Source: an uncultured Maribacter sp.
GTDB taxonomy: Bacteria > Bacteroidota > Bacteroidia > Flavobacteriales > Flavobacteriaceae
NCBI RefSeq assembly: GCF_947500405.1
Contig: NZ_CANMRY010000001.1
Coordinates: forward strand, 62,001 to 126,000
Length of the DNA stretch: 64,000 nucleotides
Reading direction: 5' to 3'
The notes below the pieces were generated by a model. The model was not told the origin of the DNA. It did no database searches and saw only the letters and a list, made by a program, of their open reading frames with translations. The translations under genes and the position numbers were made by a program. Positions 34,069 through 43,510 of this stretch are shown piece by piece (within the stretch, counting starts at the first letter, position 1; each line of letters begins with the position of its first letter).

Positions 34069-35143
34069 AATATCTACTTTCTATAATTTGTTTCATACTT
34101 ACATCTTCATAGTTTCTTTTTACAAAATCTAACCCTAATTCTAAAACCTCTCCCATGGTTTTACTTTTTCTAAAATCCATATCTAGAATTAACGCATAAA
34201 TTTGTTCTTTTAGCATTTCTATATTTTCTGGAGTAGAAATCTCATCATCCTTACAAATTTTAATTAATTTTTTAATTCTATTCCCCGAACTTTTTATTCT
34301 TTTAGCTACTATAGACCTCTCCTCTACTTTATATTGGTCCACAGATTTTTTCTGCAACTTTTTCCTAACCAACTCTACCATTAAATAATTCTCTTTAAAA
34401 AATTGCGGACGGTATACTTTTAATTTACCTTCAAAACACTGTTGGTCAAAATCTATAGCTCTAATCTTATACACCACATGATCAAAATCATGCGTTGGTA
34501 CAATTACATAGTTATAAGAACGCATATCTCCTAATAAACGAATCATGCAACGCTCATTGAACTTCACAAACTCTTTGGCCAATTGTGATTTCTCGGATTC
34601 GGTACATTTTGGCAACATTTCCTTTATAAAAAAATCGCCGGGTATACCTGCAATATGCTCTTCTATTAGAGTATCTTTGTATACTAAAAAATTTAGGTTG
34701 TAGGGTGATAACATATGCTCTAATTCTAAGCCATAGACTCTAGAAGCATCAGTTTTTTTTACATAAAAATAAGTAAAGTTATCATTAAGAATATTCCTAA
34801 CTTTTATTCTAAATGGTTTAGAATTTCCAAATGTACAGTAATCTACAGCATCAATATTTAGATATTGAATAATAGAATTACCACCATCCGAATGTAAAAT
34901 AGAGTACACTTTTTTTAAACTTAAATCTATTTCTTGTCTTTCAAATTCAGAATAATAAACTCTAATCCACAAGGTATCTTCATCATTAACATCATACACT
35001 GTAACAGAGCCAGAAAAACGTAGTAAATCTTCATAAAAAATTGGAATTTCTATTTTTCGGTTATAGTTTTCTAAATAAGCATCTAACCTATCATTTATTG
35101 GATAAGCTGGTTTTTTTTTGGACATTAATTTTTCCTCGGACAT
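34067..35143 (-). CDS. Conserved protein with kinase-like motifs
   Basis: 358 aa, cytoplasmic, no recognised family by eye. A kinase-like pattern is visible: a beta strand with FYVKK (126-130), a helix with Glu140/Glu142, a hinge-like LIEEHIAGIPGDFF (159-172), then LLGDMRSYNYVIV (203-215), which looks like a catalytic loop with Asp206 and Asn211, and IRAIDFD (227-233), like the metal-binding DFG/IDFD of APH-type kinases. The His usual before GD is Leu. The C-terminal third is Lys-rich and helical. It may be an atypical kinase or a pseudokinase. A second Met at codon 7 is an alternative start. Single gene. Confidence 0.7.
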   Translation of the reverse strand: MSEEKLMSKKKPAYPINDRLDAYLENYNRKIEIPIFYEDLLRFSGSVTVYDVNDEDTLWIRVYYSEFERQEIDLSLKKVYSILHSDGGNSIIQYLNIDAVDYCTFGNSKPFRIKVRNILNDNFTYFYVKKTDASRVYGLELEHMLSPYNLNFLVYKDTLIEEHIAGIPGDFFIKEMLPKCTESEKSQLAKEFVKFNERCMIRLLGDMRSYNYVIVPTHDFDHVVYKIRAIDFDQQCFEGKLKVYRPQFFKENYLMVELVRKKLQKKSVDQYKVEERSIVAKRIKSSGNRIKKLIKICKDDEISTPENIEMLKEQIYALILDMDFRKSKTMGEVLELGLDFVKRNYEDVSMKQIIESRY

Positions 35144-35315
35144 GTTTCTCTATTTTAATATACCTGAAACTCCAAGTTAAACATAAGTTTACATAAATAA
35201 AAAGTTTTAATCCCCTATTACTTATTATGCCTTTATCCTATGTTTTTATCTAAAACTGTAACAAATTTTCACTTTAATCGTCTTGTTACCATAATCGAAC
35301 TAAATAGCAATCAAA

Positions 35316-36218
35316 TTGGAAAATATTCTTACGGTTACTAATCTCACCAAAAAATACGGTTCTCTTACTGCTGTAAAAAAATTATCCTTTACTATAGAAA
35401 AAGGTAATGTTTATGGTATTCTAGGACCAAATGGGAGTGGAAAATCTACAACTCTTGGTATTGTCCTAAATGTAGTAAACAAAACCAAAGGAGAATTTTC
35501 GTGGTTTAATGGCGCAACATCTACCCACGAAGCTCTAAAAAAAGTAGGCGCAATTATAGAAAGGCCTAATTTTTATCCATACATGACAGCCTTACAAAAC
35601 TTAAAGCTAGTCTGTAAAATAAAAGATGTTCCAGAAAATAAAATAGAAGAGAAATTAGAATTAGTAGGCTTATTAGATAGAAAAAACAGTAAGTTTAAAA
35701 CCTACTCTTTAGGAATGAAACAGCGTTTAGCAATAGCTTCTGCCCTGCTAAATGATCCTGCAATTTTAATATTAGATGAACCTACTAACGGATTAGATCC
35801 ACAGGGTATACATCAAATAAGAGAAATTATAAAAAAAATAGCTTTACAGGGTACTACCATACTTCTGGCTTCTCATTTATTAGATGAAGTAGAAAAGGTA
35901 TGCAGCCACGTAGTTATATTAAGAAAAGGAGAAAAATTATACGCTGGTAGTGTAGATAACATGCTTGCAAGCCATGGTTTTTTTGAATTAAAAACGAAAG
36001 AAAAAGAAAAATTAAAACAAATATTACAAGAACATAGCAGTTTTGGAGAAATAAAATACGAAGGCGAATTAATTACTGCTTTCTTAAAGGAAGAATTACA
36101 AGCCGAGGCTTTAAACCAAATGCTTTTTGAAAAAGGGATTGTATTATCACATTTAGTAAAAAGAAAAGAAAGTTTAGAGGAGCAATTCTTAGCATTAACC
36201 AAAAAGAAATCTAACTAA
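35316..36218 (+). CDS. ABC transporter ATP-binding protein
   Basis: 300 aa. Walker A GPNGSGKST (37-45), Q-loop region, signature YSLGMKQR, Walker B LILDEPTNGLDPQG and the switch His in LLASHLLDEVEK. It resembles BcrA/NatA-type subunits that energise ABC-2 exporters. The start is TTG 35316; there is no in-frame ATG that would keep the first strand. The partner permease follows 24 nt later. Confidence 0.94.
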   Translation: MENILTVTNLTKKYGSLTAVKKLSFTIEKGNVYGILGPNGSGKSTTLGIVLNVVNKTKGEFSWFNGATSTHEALKKVGAIIERPNFYPYMTALQNLKLVCKIKDVPENKIEEKLELVGLLDRKNSKFKTYSLGMKQRLAIASALLNDPAILILDEPTNGLDPQGIHQIREIIKKIALQGTTILLASHLLDEVEKVCSHVVILRKGEKLYAGSVDNMLASHGFFELKTKEKEKLKQILQEHSSFGEIKYEGELITAFLKEELQAEALNQMLFEKGIVLSHLVKRKESLEEQFLALTKKKSN

Positions 36219-36242
36219 ATAACTACCACAAAAAACATTATC

Positions 36243-37076
36243 ATGATTAGATTACTTCAAATAGAATTTATAAAACTTTGGAATAACAGATCTAGCAAAG
36301 TATTAATATTCTCCTATTTTGCTTTACTTACATCTATAGCTTTTGTTGCTGCAATAAAATTTGATATTGGTCCTATAAAATTTCATCTAGCAGATATTGG
36401 TATTTTTAATTTCCCCTATATATGGCACTTTAACACCTTTATAACTGCATTTTTTAAATTATTCTTGGCCATTGTAATTGTATCTATGATGGCAAATGAA
36501 TATAGCAACAAAACTATAAAACAAAATTTGATAGACGGATTATCAAAAAAAGAATTTATACTTTCAAAGTTTTTAACAGTATTATCTTTTGCAATAGTAT
36601 CTACTATATTTCTTGTTATAGTTTCCTTAATCTTAGGGCTCATCTACTCTAACTACAATGAGTTTTCTATAATTTTTTCTGACTTAATATTTGTTTTAGC
36701 CTTTTTTGTAAAATTAGTTGGTTTCTTTTCTTTTTGTCTTCTTTTAGGGATTTTAATAAAAAGGTCTGCATTTGCACTAGGTTTTTTAATTCTATGGCAA
36801 ATTATAGAAGGTCTTTTTAGAGGCTTAATCCGTTGGAAGCTATTTGATGCGGAAACAACAGAAATAGTAATGGGATTTTTTCCTTTACAATCAATGTTTA
36901 ATCTAATAAAAGAGCCTTTTACACGACTAGATGCTGTACAAACTGTGGCAAATCAAGTTGGAGAAAAAATAACCATGAATTACCAAACACATTGGTATGA
37001 AATACTAATTGTTCTTGCTTGGACTGCTATATTTATATACTCTTCTTATGCTTTACTTAAAAAAAGAGATTTGTAA
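36243..37076 (+). CDS. ABC-2 type permease
   Basis: 277 aa, six predicted helices, with an N-terminal cytoplasmic helix (LLQIEFIKLWNNRSSK) and the ABC-2 pattern ANEYSNKTIKQNLIDGLSKKEFILSKF (about 85-111) in the first cytoplasmic loop. It should form a homodimer with two copies of the ATPase encoded just upstream. The substrate cannot be told; bacitracin-resistance and Na+ exporters have the same layout. Confidence 0.88.
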   Translation: MIRLLQIEFIKLWNNRSSKVLIFSYFALLTSIAFVAAIKFDIGPIKFHLADIGIFNFPYIWHFNTFITAFFKLFLAIVIVSMMANEYSNKTIKQNLIDGLSKKEFILSKFLTVLSFAIVSTIFLVIVSLILGLIYSNYNEFSIIFSDLIFVLAFFVKLVGFFSFCLLLGILIKRSAFALGFLILWQIIEGLFRGLIRWKLFDAETTEIVMGFFPLQSMFNLIKEPFTRLDAVQTVANQVGEKITMNYQTHWYEILIVLAWTAIFIYSSYALLKKRDL

Positions 37077-37212
37077 TAATAACTAGTCTGTATAATTATA
37101 TAAATACACTAAAAAGAAATACTCATATATTATTTTATAGTGTAAATCATAAAAAATTAAACTTTTCATACTTTAAGTAGTCTAATTTTACAGATATGCT
37201 ATATTAGCACAT

Positions 37213-37253
37213 CTATAAAAAGCGTATATTTTACGTTTTTATACTTTTTATAG
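37213..37253 (+). repeat. Inverted repeat in the leader of the T9SS protein gene
   Basis: CTATAAAAAG (37213-37222) and CTTTTTATAG (37244-37253), separated by 21 nt, end 22 nt before the ATG. It could form a leader hairpin or bind a regulator; it is AT-rich, so support is weak. Confidence 0.35.
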
Positions 37254-37275
37254 TATTAGCAATTGAGACTGCCGT

Positions 37276-40200
37276 ATGAAAAATTATCTATTTATAATCT
37301 TTATTTTTATCTCTGCACTTGGGCATTCCCAATTAAGTAAAAAGCACTTTATACCACCATTAACCAATGCTGCCTTTGGTAATGCTAACCCTGAAGACCA
37401 ATATATTTATATTTCTACCCCTAGTGGGTTAGATATTACCTACACAATTATTCCTATTGGGCAACCAACAACAAACCGTATTACAGGAACTGTTTCAAAT
37501 AATAATCCGGATGAAGTATCTATTGGATATGGAAGCGGACAACTTTTCATCCCATCTAACTCCACAAGTACTATAACCAATGATAAAGGCTATATTATAG
37601 AAGCAGATGCCCCAGTTTATGTATCGGTAAGAATGAATGCAGGTGGCGGAGCTCAAGCAGGAGCATTAGTTAGTAAGGGGTTATCTGCATTAGGTAATGT
37701 ATTTAGAATAGGTAGCTACACCAACCAAAACCCGCAAGACAATTACTTAAACTTTGTTTCTGTAATGGCTACAGAAAACAATACGCAAGTTACTTTTGAT
37801 GACCTCCCTACTGGTTTAATCATAAAAAATTATACTGGCACAACTCCGGTAACCATAAACTTAAATGAAGGTGAAAGCTATACTATTGCAACAAATAGTT
37901 TTGACAGTACAATTAATAGAGACGGACTTATAGGTTCCCTTGTAACCTCAGACAAACCTATTGTAGTAAATTGTGGTTCTACCAATGGTAGCTTTAGTAA
38001 TGGTGGTGGTAGAGATTATGGTATTGACCAAATAGCTGGGTTATCAAAAGTTGGCACAGAATATATTCTTGTAAAAGGAGATGGTAGTAATGAATGGGAA
38101 AACATTTTAGTAGTTGCACATAGCAACAACACTACTATAAGCATTAATGGAAATCCATTGGCAATAACAATTAATGCAGGTAATTACTATTTAATAGAAG
38201 GCAATCAATTTAATGCCAGTGGTAATATGTATATAGAAACTTCAGAACCAGTTTTTGTATATCAAGGTGTTGGCGCAACAAATAGCGAAGCTAATCAAGG
38301 TATGTTTTTTGTTCCTCCCTTAAGTTGTGAAGCTCGCGGAAATCTAGATAATATTGCTAATATTGGAGATATAGGTAATACCTCTTATACCGGAGGAGTA
38401 TCTGTAGTTACAAAAGCTGGCGCAACAGTAACTATTAATGGCTCCCCAATTTCTACCTTTTCTACAATAGGTCCTTCACCAGTAACAGGAAAAACAGATT
38501 ATGTAACGTATAAAGTAACTGGTCTTTCTGGTAATATATCTGTAGAAAGTTCCGATGAATTATATTGCGCTTACTTTAACTATAATGGCGCTGCTACCTC
38601 TGGTAGTTTTTATTCTGGTTTCCCATCTGCACCCGAAATTAATTTTGATGCACAATTTACGACACTAGGAAACTGTATTCCTAATGTTACACTCTCTGCA
38701 GCTAACACACAAAGTTTTGATAGTTTTGAATGGTGGTTTGACGATGGTACTGGTTTTATAAATTTAAATGATAGCAACACTTCTATAACTCCTACAATTC
38801 CAGGAAAATATAAATTAATAGGTATTATAACTTGTACTTTAGAAAGATTAGAATCTACTGAAGTTCCTGTAAGCATTTGTCCAGACGATATAGATAATGA
38901 CGGTATTATAGATAATGTAGATATTGACAATGATAATGATGGTATTCAAAATTGCACGGAATCTTTAGGCAATGTTACAGTGAATTTATCAAACATAAAT
39001 ACGCCACAATTTATTTTTCAAGATAACTCCACCAATACAACATTAGCCAACTCTGCTACTTATACTCAAAACAATAGCTCAGGAAATACAACCAACACTT
39101 TTTCTGGAGATACTAATGGAAACTTTACTAGCACAGTACAACCAGATACAAATGCCGAAAGTGATTATAGTATTCAATTTTCAGAATCTATAAATGTTTT
39201 AGTTGCGGAAGATATAACTACATATCCTACTATAACAGATGGGGAGTTTTTTATAGCTAAAATTCTGCCATCAAATAAAAATATAACACTGGTAGACCCA
39301 GATAACAGATTACTTATAGATTCTAATTTTGATGGTGCTTTTGAAACTGGTGTAACACAAATATCTGGTTCCGAAATACATTTTAAAATAAACCCATCAC
39401 CAAATGGTAACACTCCATACTCTTTTCATGCTAACCAAGTAAATGGTTTTTCTTTTACACATAGATTAGCAAATACCGTAAGCCCATCAACATTTACAGC
39501 AAATATATCCTTAAGCTGCTACAAATTAGATTCTGACGGAGATGGTCTTAAAGATGAAATAGATTATGATAGCGACAATGATGGTATTCCAGATTTTATA
39601 GAATCCTTTGCTCCCAATAACTCTGCCCTATCTAATATAGATGCAGACCAAAATGGTTTAGATGATGTCTATGATATTAATATGCTTCCTATTGATAGTG
39701 ATACCGATGGTGTTCCTGATTATTTAGATTTAGATAGCGACAATGATGGTATTTATGACGTCCTAGAATCTAACAGTGGTTTGCCAGATACAGATTTTAA
39801 TGGTGTTATTGATAACGTAAATACTACTATTGGAAGTAATGGCTGGGATAACAACGCGGAAACCAATGCCGATGACAATACTTTAGGATATACCATAGGG
39901 GATTTAGATACAGATGGAATTTATAATTATATAGATTTAGAAAGTGATGGAGATAATTGTAATGATGTAATTGAAGCAGGTTTCTCTGAAAGCACTACAA
40001 CGCCAGGACATTTACAAGGAACAGGTATAAATACTACAACAGGTGTTGTAACTGGTAATACAGATGGTTACACAACTCCAAGTATTAATTATGCGACAGA
40101 TGGTACAATTGCAATTACAACGCAACCTACAGATACAGAAGTATGTGAGAATGGCACTACGCAATTAACTTTAGTGCACAACCCAACAAGTACTATACAA

Positions 40201-42429
40201 TGGCAAGTAAGTACAGATAATGGCACTAACTGGAATAACATACTAAACAATGCAATATACTCAGGTGTAGATACTAATATGCTAACTATTACAAATACTC
40301 CTTTAACCTATAATAATTATCTATACCGGGCTTTTTTAAACAGAGTAGATTACATCTGCGGAACCTATTCAGATGAAATTACACTTACCGTAAACCCTTT
40401 ACCTGTTGTAAATGCAAATGTTATTTTAACACAATGCGATGATGATATTGATGGCTTTAGCCCTTTTAATTTAACCGAAGTAAACACAAAAATATCAAAC
40501 AATGTAGCTAACGAAACTTTTACATATTACACTTCGCAAGCTGCGGCTATTATTGGAGATACTACAAGCCCAGATTATATTAATAATCCAACCACATATA
40601 TAAATACAACAGTAATTACAGACGTAGTTTGGGCAAATATTGAATCCTCTTTAGGTTGCACCTCTATTTCTGAAGTACAATTAAATGTATCTGCTACTCA
40701 AATACCTGCAACATTTCAACGCATGTTTAATGTATGTGATGATTTTTTAGATGTTGATGGAAATAATACTGCCGATAACGATGACAGAGATGGCGTTTCT
40801 TCTTTTAATTTTAGTAGTGTAACCAATGATATAGTTAATCTTTTTCCTGCTCTAACAAGACCAAATTTATCTGTTTTTTACTATAGAAATGAAGCAGATG
40901 CCTTAGCTGAAATTAACGAAATAACAGATATTACCAATTACAGAAATATTGGATATCCTAATAGTCAAGAAATTTATATCCGAATAGATAACAGTCTTTC
41001 TAATGATTGTCTAGGATTAGGCTCTCATATTACTTTAACAGTAGAACCGTTACCAATAGCTAACACCACGACTATTATGCGACAGTGTGACGATGACCAA
41101 GACGGACTCTTTGCGTTTGATACCTCCACAATACAACCAAGCATCCTTAATGGACAAAGTTTAGCAGATGTTACAGTAACTTATTTTGATGAAAATAACA
41201 CAGTTTTACCAAGCCCATTACCTAATCCATTTATTACGGCAACTCAGACTATAACCATAAGAGTTACTAACAATGTTACCGCTGACCCAAATGGTGCATG
41301 CTACGACGAAACCACCATAGACTTTACCGTAGATAGCCTCCCAATTGCAAACTCTATTCCTCCCCAAATATACTGTGATGGTGACTTTGGAGATATAGAT
41401 AATGATGGACTAATCCCTTTAGACACCTCTACATTTACCGCTACTATTTTAGGCAGCCAGCAAGGAATGAATATTCTTTACACCTATGTAGATCAACTAG
41501 GAAACACTATAAATAATAGTAATTCTTTACCAAACCCATTGCTAAGTAGTTCACAAACGATAGAAGTTACAGTTGTAAATCCAGAAAACAACACCTGTTT
41601 AGATAATACTACAATAGAGTTAACTGTAAATCCATTGCCAGAATTTTCTATAGAAGACACTTTTATTGTATGCACATCCGACCCTAATTTTACAGTTCTT
41701 CTGGACCCTATAGAAAATAACCCTAATGAAAACTTTAATTACCAGTGGGCATGGACAAGTTTAGATGGTTTGGTTACACAAGAAATATTACCAGAAACAA
41801 CGCCAACACTATCCGTTTCTATACCTGGAACCTATCATGTTACATTAATAAAAACAGATGGCACCATGTGCTACAGAACTAGAGATGTTTTTGTAAATGC
41901 TTCTGAAATTGCTACTATTACTTTAGAAGATGTAACTATTAAAGATATATCAGAAAGTAATACGGTCACTATTAATGACGCCAACAATAATTTAGGACTC
42001 GGAGACTATGAATATGCCCTAGAGGATGAATTTTCCACACTCCAAAACGAAGCTTTTTATACCTATCAAGACTCCCCTATTTTTCAGGATGTTTTTCCTG
42101 GTATATATAAATTATACGTCAGAGATAAAAATGGATGCGGTACCGTAGACCTAAAAATATCTGTAGTTGGACACCAAAAGTTTTTTACACCAAACAATGA
42201 CTCTATTAATGATTATTGGCAAATTAAGGGTATTAACAACCAATTTCAACCAAACTCAGTAATCTATATATTTAATAGGTATGGCCAATTACTAATTCAA
42301 ATAACACCAGACTCAAATGGTTGGGACGGTACTCTTAATGGAAAACCAATGCCAGCTTCAGATTATTGGTTTAAAGTAAATTTAGAAGATGGTAGAACCT
42401 ACAAAGGTCATTTTGCTTTAAAAAGATAA
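37276..42429 (+). CDS. Large secreted T9SS type B cargo protein with TSP3 repeats
   Basis: 1717 aa. A signal peptide (1-18) leads into an IgGFc-binding-like beta region (about 25-450, with VMATENNTQVTFDD and VVAHSNNTTISINGN repeats). Calcium-type TSP3 repeats (DxDxDG) occur near 534-562, 751-779, 805-833 and 876-905. Next come an Ig-like domain (about 955-1040) and four similar modules starting with QCDDDIDGFSPF, VCDDFLDVDG, QCDDDQDGLFAF and YCDGDFGDIDNDG. The last 90 residues (FFTPNNDSINDYW, IFNRYGQLL, GWDG, YWFKV) are the gliding-motility-associated CHU_C domain that directs type IX secretion. It is probably a surface adhesin or matrix protein. Confidence 0.93.
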   Translation: MKNYLFIIFIFISALGHSQLSKKHFIPPLTNAAFGNANPEDQYIYISTPSGLDITYTIIPIGQPTTNRITGTVSNNNPDEVSIGYGSGQLFIPSNSTSTITNDKGYIIEADAPVYVSVRMNAGGGAQAGALVSKGLSALGNVFRIGSYTNQNPQDNYLNFVSVMATENNTQVTFDDLPTGLIIKNYTGTTPVTINLNEGESYTIATNSFDSTINRDGLIGSLVTSDKPIVVNCGSTNGSFSNGGGRDYGIDQIAGLSKVGTEYILVKGDGSNEWENILVVAHSNNTTISINGNPLAITINAGNYYLIEGNQFNASGNMYIETSEPVFVYQGVGATNSEANQGMFFVPPLSCEARGNLDNIANIGDIGNTSYTGGVSVVTKAGATVTINGSPISTFSTIGPSPVTGKTDYVTYKVTGLSGNISVESSDELYCAYFNYNGAATSGSFYSGFPSAPEINFDAQFTTLGNCIPNVTLSAANTQSFDSFEWWFDDGTGFINLNDSNTSITPTIPGKYKLIGIITCTLERLESTEVPVSICPDDIDNDGIIDNVDIDNDNDGIQNCTESLGNVTVNLSNINTPQFIFQDNSTNTTLANSATYTQNNSSGNTTNTFSGDTNGNFTSTVQPDTNAESDYSIQFSESINVLVAEDITTYPTITDGEFFIAKILPSNKNITLVDPDNRLLIDSNFDGAFETGVTQISGSEIHFKINPSPNGNTPYSFHANQVNGFSFTHRLANTVSPSTFTANISLSCYKLDSDGDGLKDEIDYDSDNDGIPDFIESFAPNNSALSNIDADQNGLDDVYDINMLPIDSDTDGVPDYLDLDSDNDGIYDVLESNSGLPDTDFNGVIDNVNTTIGSNGWDNNAETNADDNTLGYTIGDLDTDGIYNYIDLESDGDNCNDVIEAGFSESTTTPGHLQGTGINTTTGVVTGNTDGYTTPSINYATDGTIAITTQPTDTEVCENGTTQLTLVHNPTSTIQWQVSTDNGTNWNNILNNAIYSGVDTNMLTITNTPLTYNNYLYRAFLNRVDYICGTYSDEITLTVNPLPVVNANVILTQCDDDIDGFSPFNLTEVNTKISNNVANETFTYYTSQAAAIIGDTTSPDYINNPTTYINTTVITDVVWANIESSLGCTSISEVQLNVSATQIPATFQRMFNVCDDFLDVDGNNTADNDDRDGVSSFNFSSVTNDIVNLFPALTRPNLSVFYYRNEADALAEINEITDITNYRNIGYPNSQEIYIRIDNSLSNDCLGLGSHITLTVEPLPIANTTTIMRQCDDDQDGLFAFDTSTIQPSILNGQSLADVTVTYFDENNTVLPSPLPNPFITATQTITIRVTNNVTADPNGACYDETTIDFTVDSLPIANSIPPQIYCDGDFGDIDNDGLIPLDTSTFTATILGSQQGMNILYTYVDQLGNTINNSNSLPNPLLSSSQTIEVTVVNPENNTCLDNTTIELTVNPLPEFSIEDTFIVCTSDPNFTVLLDPIENNPNENFNYQWAWTSLDGLVTQEILPETTPTLSVSIPGTYHVTLIKTDGTMCYRTRDVFVNASEIATITLEDVTIKDISESNTVTINDANNNLGLGDYEYALEDEFSTLQNEAFYTYQDSPIFQDVFPGIYKLYVRDKNGCGTVDLKISVVGHQKFFTPNNDSINDYWQIKGINNQFQPNSVIYIFNRYGQLLIQITPDSNGWDGTLNGKPMPASDYWFKVNLEDGRTYKGHFALKR

Positions 42430-42551
42430 AAGTGTTTTCTTTTAAAAACTCAAAATTTTCAATACTAACATAAATATAGTACTAAAAGAAAAGTAATTTA
42501 TAAAAAATGTTTTTCCCAATTTTCAGGGAGTATTATAAATACTTATATGCC

Positions 42552-42559
42552 TATCTTTG
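42552..42559 (+). promoter_or_regulatory. Bacteroidota -7 box TATCTTTG (M48 gene)
   Basis: Matches TAnnTTTG 40 nt before the protease ATG. Confidence 0.5.
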
Positions 42560-42599
42560 GGTTATATTTTAATTATAAAAACAAACACTTCCCTTTAAA

Positions 42600-43367
42600 A
42601 TGAAAAATTACTTTTTAATTTTATTCTGTTTAGTAACCACTATTAGTGCAAATGCCCAATTTGGTAAAGTTTTAAAAAAAGGAAACATATCTGCTGGTAA
42701 AAAATTAGTAAAAGCTGCTACGTTGTCTGATGAAGATATGGCTACACTTTCTTTACAATCTGTTCAATGGATGGATGACAACAATCCCGTAGCTGGTCCT
42801 GGAGACCCATACGGCGAGCGTTTAAAAAAATTGGTTAGTGGGTTAGAAACAGAAGATGGACTTACTTTAAATTTCAAAGTATATTTAGTAGTAGATGTTA
42901 ATGCTTTTGCAACGCCAGATGGCAGTGTAAGAGTTATGGCTGGTTTAATGGATTTAATGACAGACGATGAAATATTAAGCGTTATAGGACATGAAATAGG
43001 GCATGTTAAATTAGGACATTCTAAAAAAAGATACCAATCTGCCTATGCTATTTCTGCTGCTAAAGATGTAGCTACTGCAAACACTGGAGCTGGAAAAATT
43101 TTGGCCGATGACGAAATAGGAAATTTTGTTGAAACAGTTGCTAATGCACAATTTTCGCAAACCCATGAATCTGATTCTGATACTTATGGATTTAAGTTCT
43201 TAGTTTCTAAAGGATACAATTACCATGCTATGGCAGGAGCTTTTCAAAAACTTGCAGATTTAAGTGGCAATGGAGGTAAAGGTTCAATCACTTCTTCGCA
43301 TCCAGGTTCTGCTAAACGTACAGAACGTGCTAAAAAATGGGCTAAAGAGCAAGACGCGAAAAAATAA
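42600..43367 (+). CDS. Secreted M48 family metalloprotease
   Basis: 255 aa. A signal peptide ends near NAQ (20), then the M48 core with HEIGH at 131-135 (two zinc His and catalytic Glu132) and a likely third ligand in THESDSDTYGF (about residue 190). No transmembrane helices beyond the signal, unlike HtpX, so it resembles YcaL/LoiP-type periplasmic proteases involved in envelope quality control. The C-terminus is Lys-rich (KRTERAKKW). Single gene with its own promoter and terminator. Confidence 0.92.
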   Translation: MKNYFLILFCLVTTISANAQFGKVLKKGNISAGKKLVKAATLSDEDMATLSLQSVQWMDDNNPVAGPGDPYGERLKKLVSGLETEDGLTLNFKVYLVVDVNAFATPDGSVRVMAGLMDLMTDDEILSVIGHEIGHVKLGHSKKRYQSAYAISAAKDVATANTGAGKILADDEIGNFVETVANAQFSQTHESDSDTYGFKFLVSKGYNYHAMAGAFQKLADLSGNGGKGSITSSHPGSAKRTERAKKWAKEQDAKK

Positions 43368-43387
43368 CCCTCAATAACAAAAAATTA

Positions 43388-43428
43388 AAAACAAAAGGCA
43401 ATGGTTTAATACCATTGCCTTTTGTTTT
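43388..43428 (+). terminator. Terminator after the M48 protease gene
   Basis: A perfect 17-bp stem (43388-43404 with 43412-43428) and a T-rich end. Confidence 0.9.
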
Positions 43429-43490
43429 AACAAGTACTAATTACCCTTGTTAATATAAGTTGCTTACTCCTAAGCCATAATAAATGAGGT

Positions 43491-43498
43491 TACTTTTG
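43491..43498 (+). promoter_or_regulatory. Bacteroidota -7 box TACTTTTG (uvrB)
   Basis: Matches TAnnTTTG 12 nt before the uvrB ATG, so the mRNA leader would be only a few nucleotides long. Confidence 0.5.
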
Positions 43499-43510
43499 TA
43501 CTTTTAGCAA

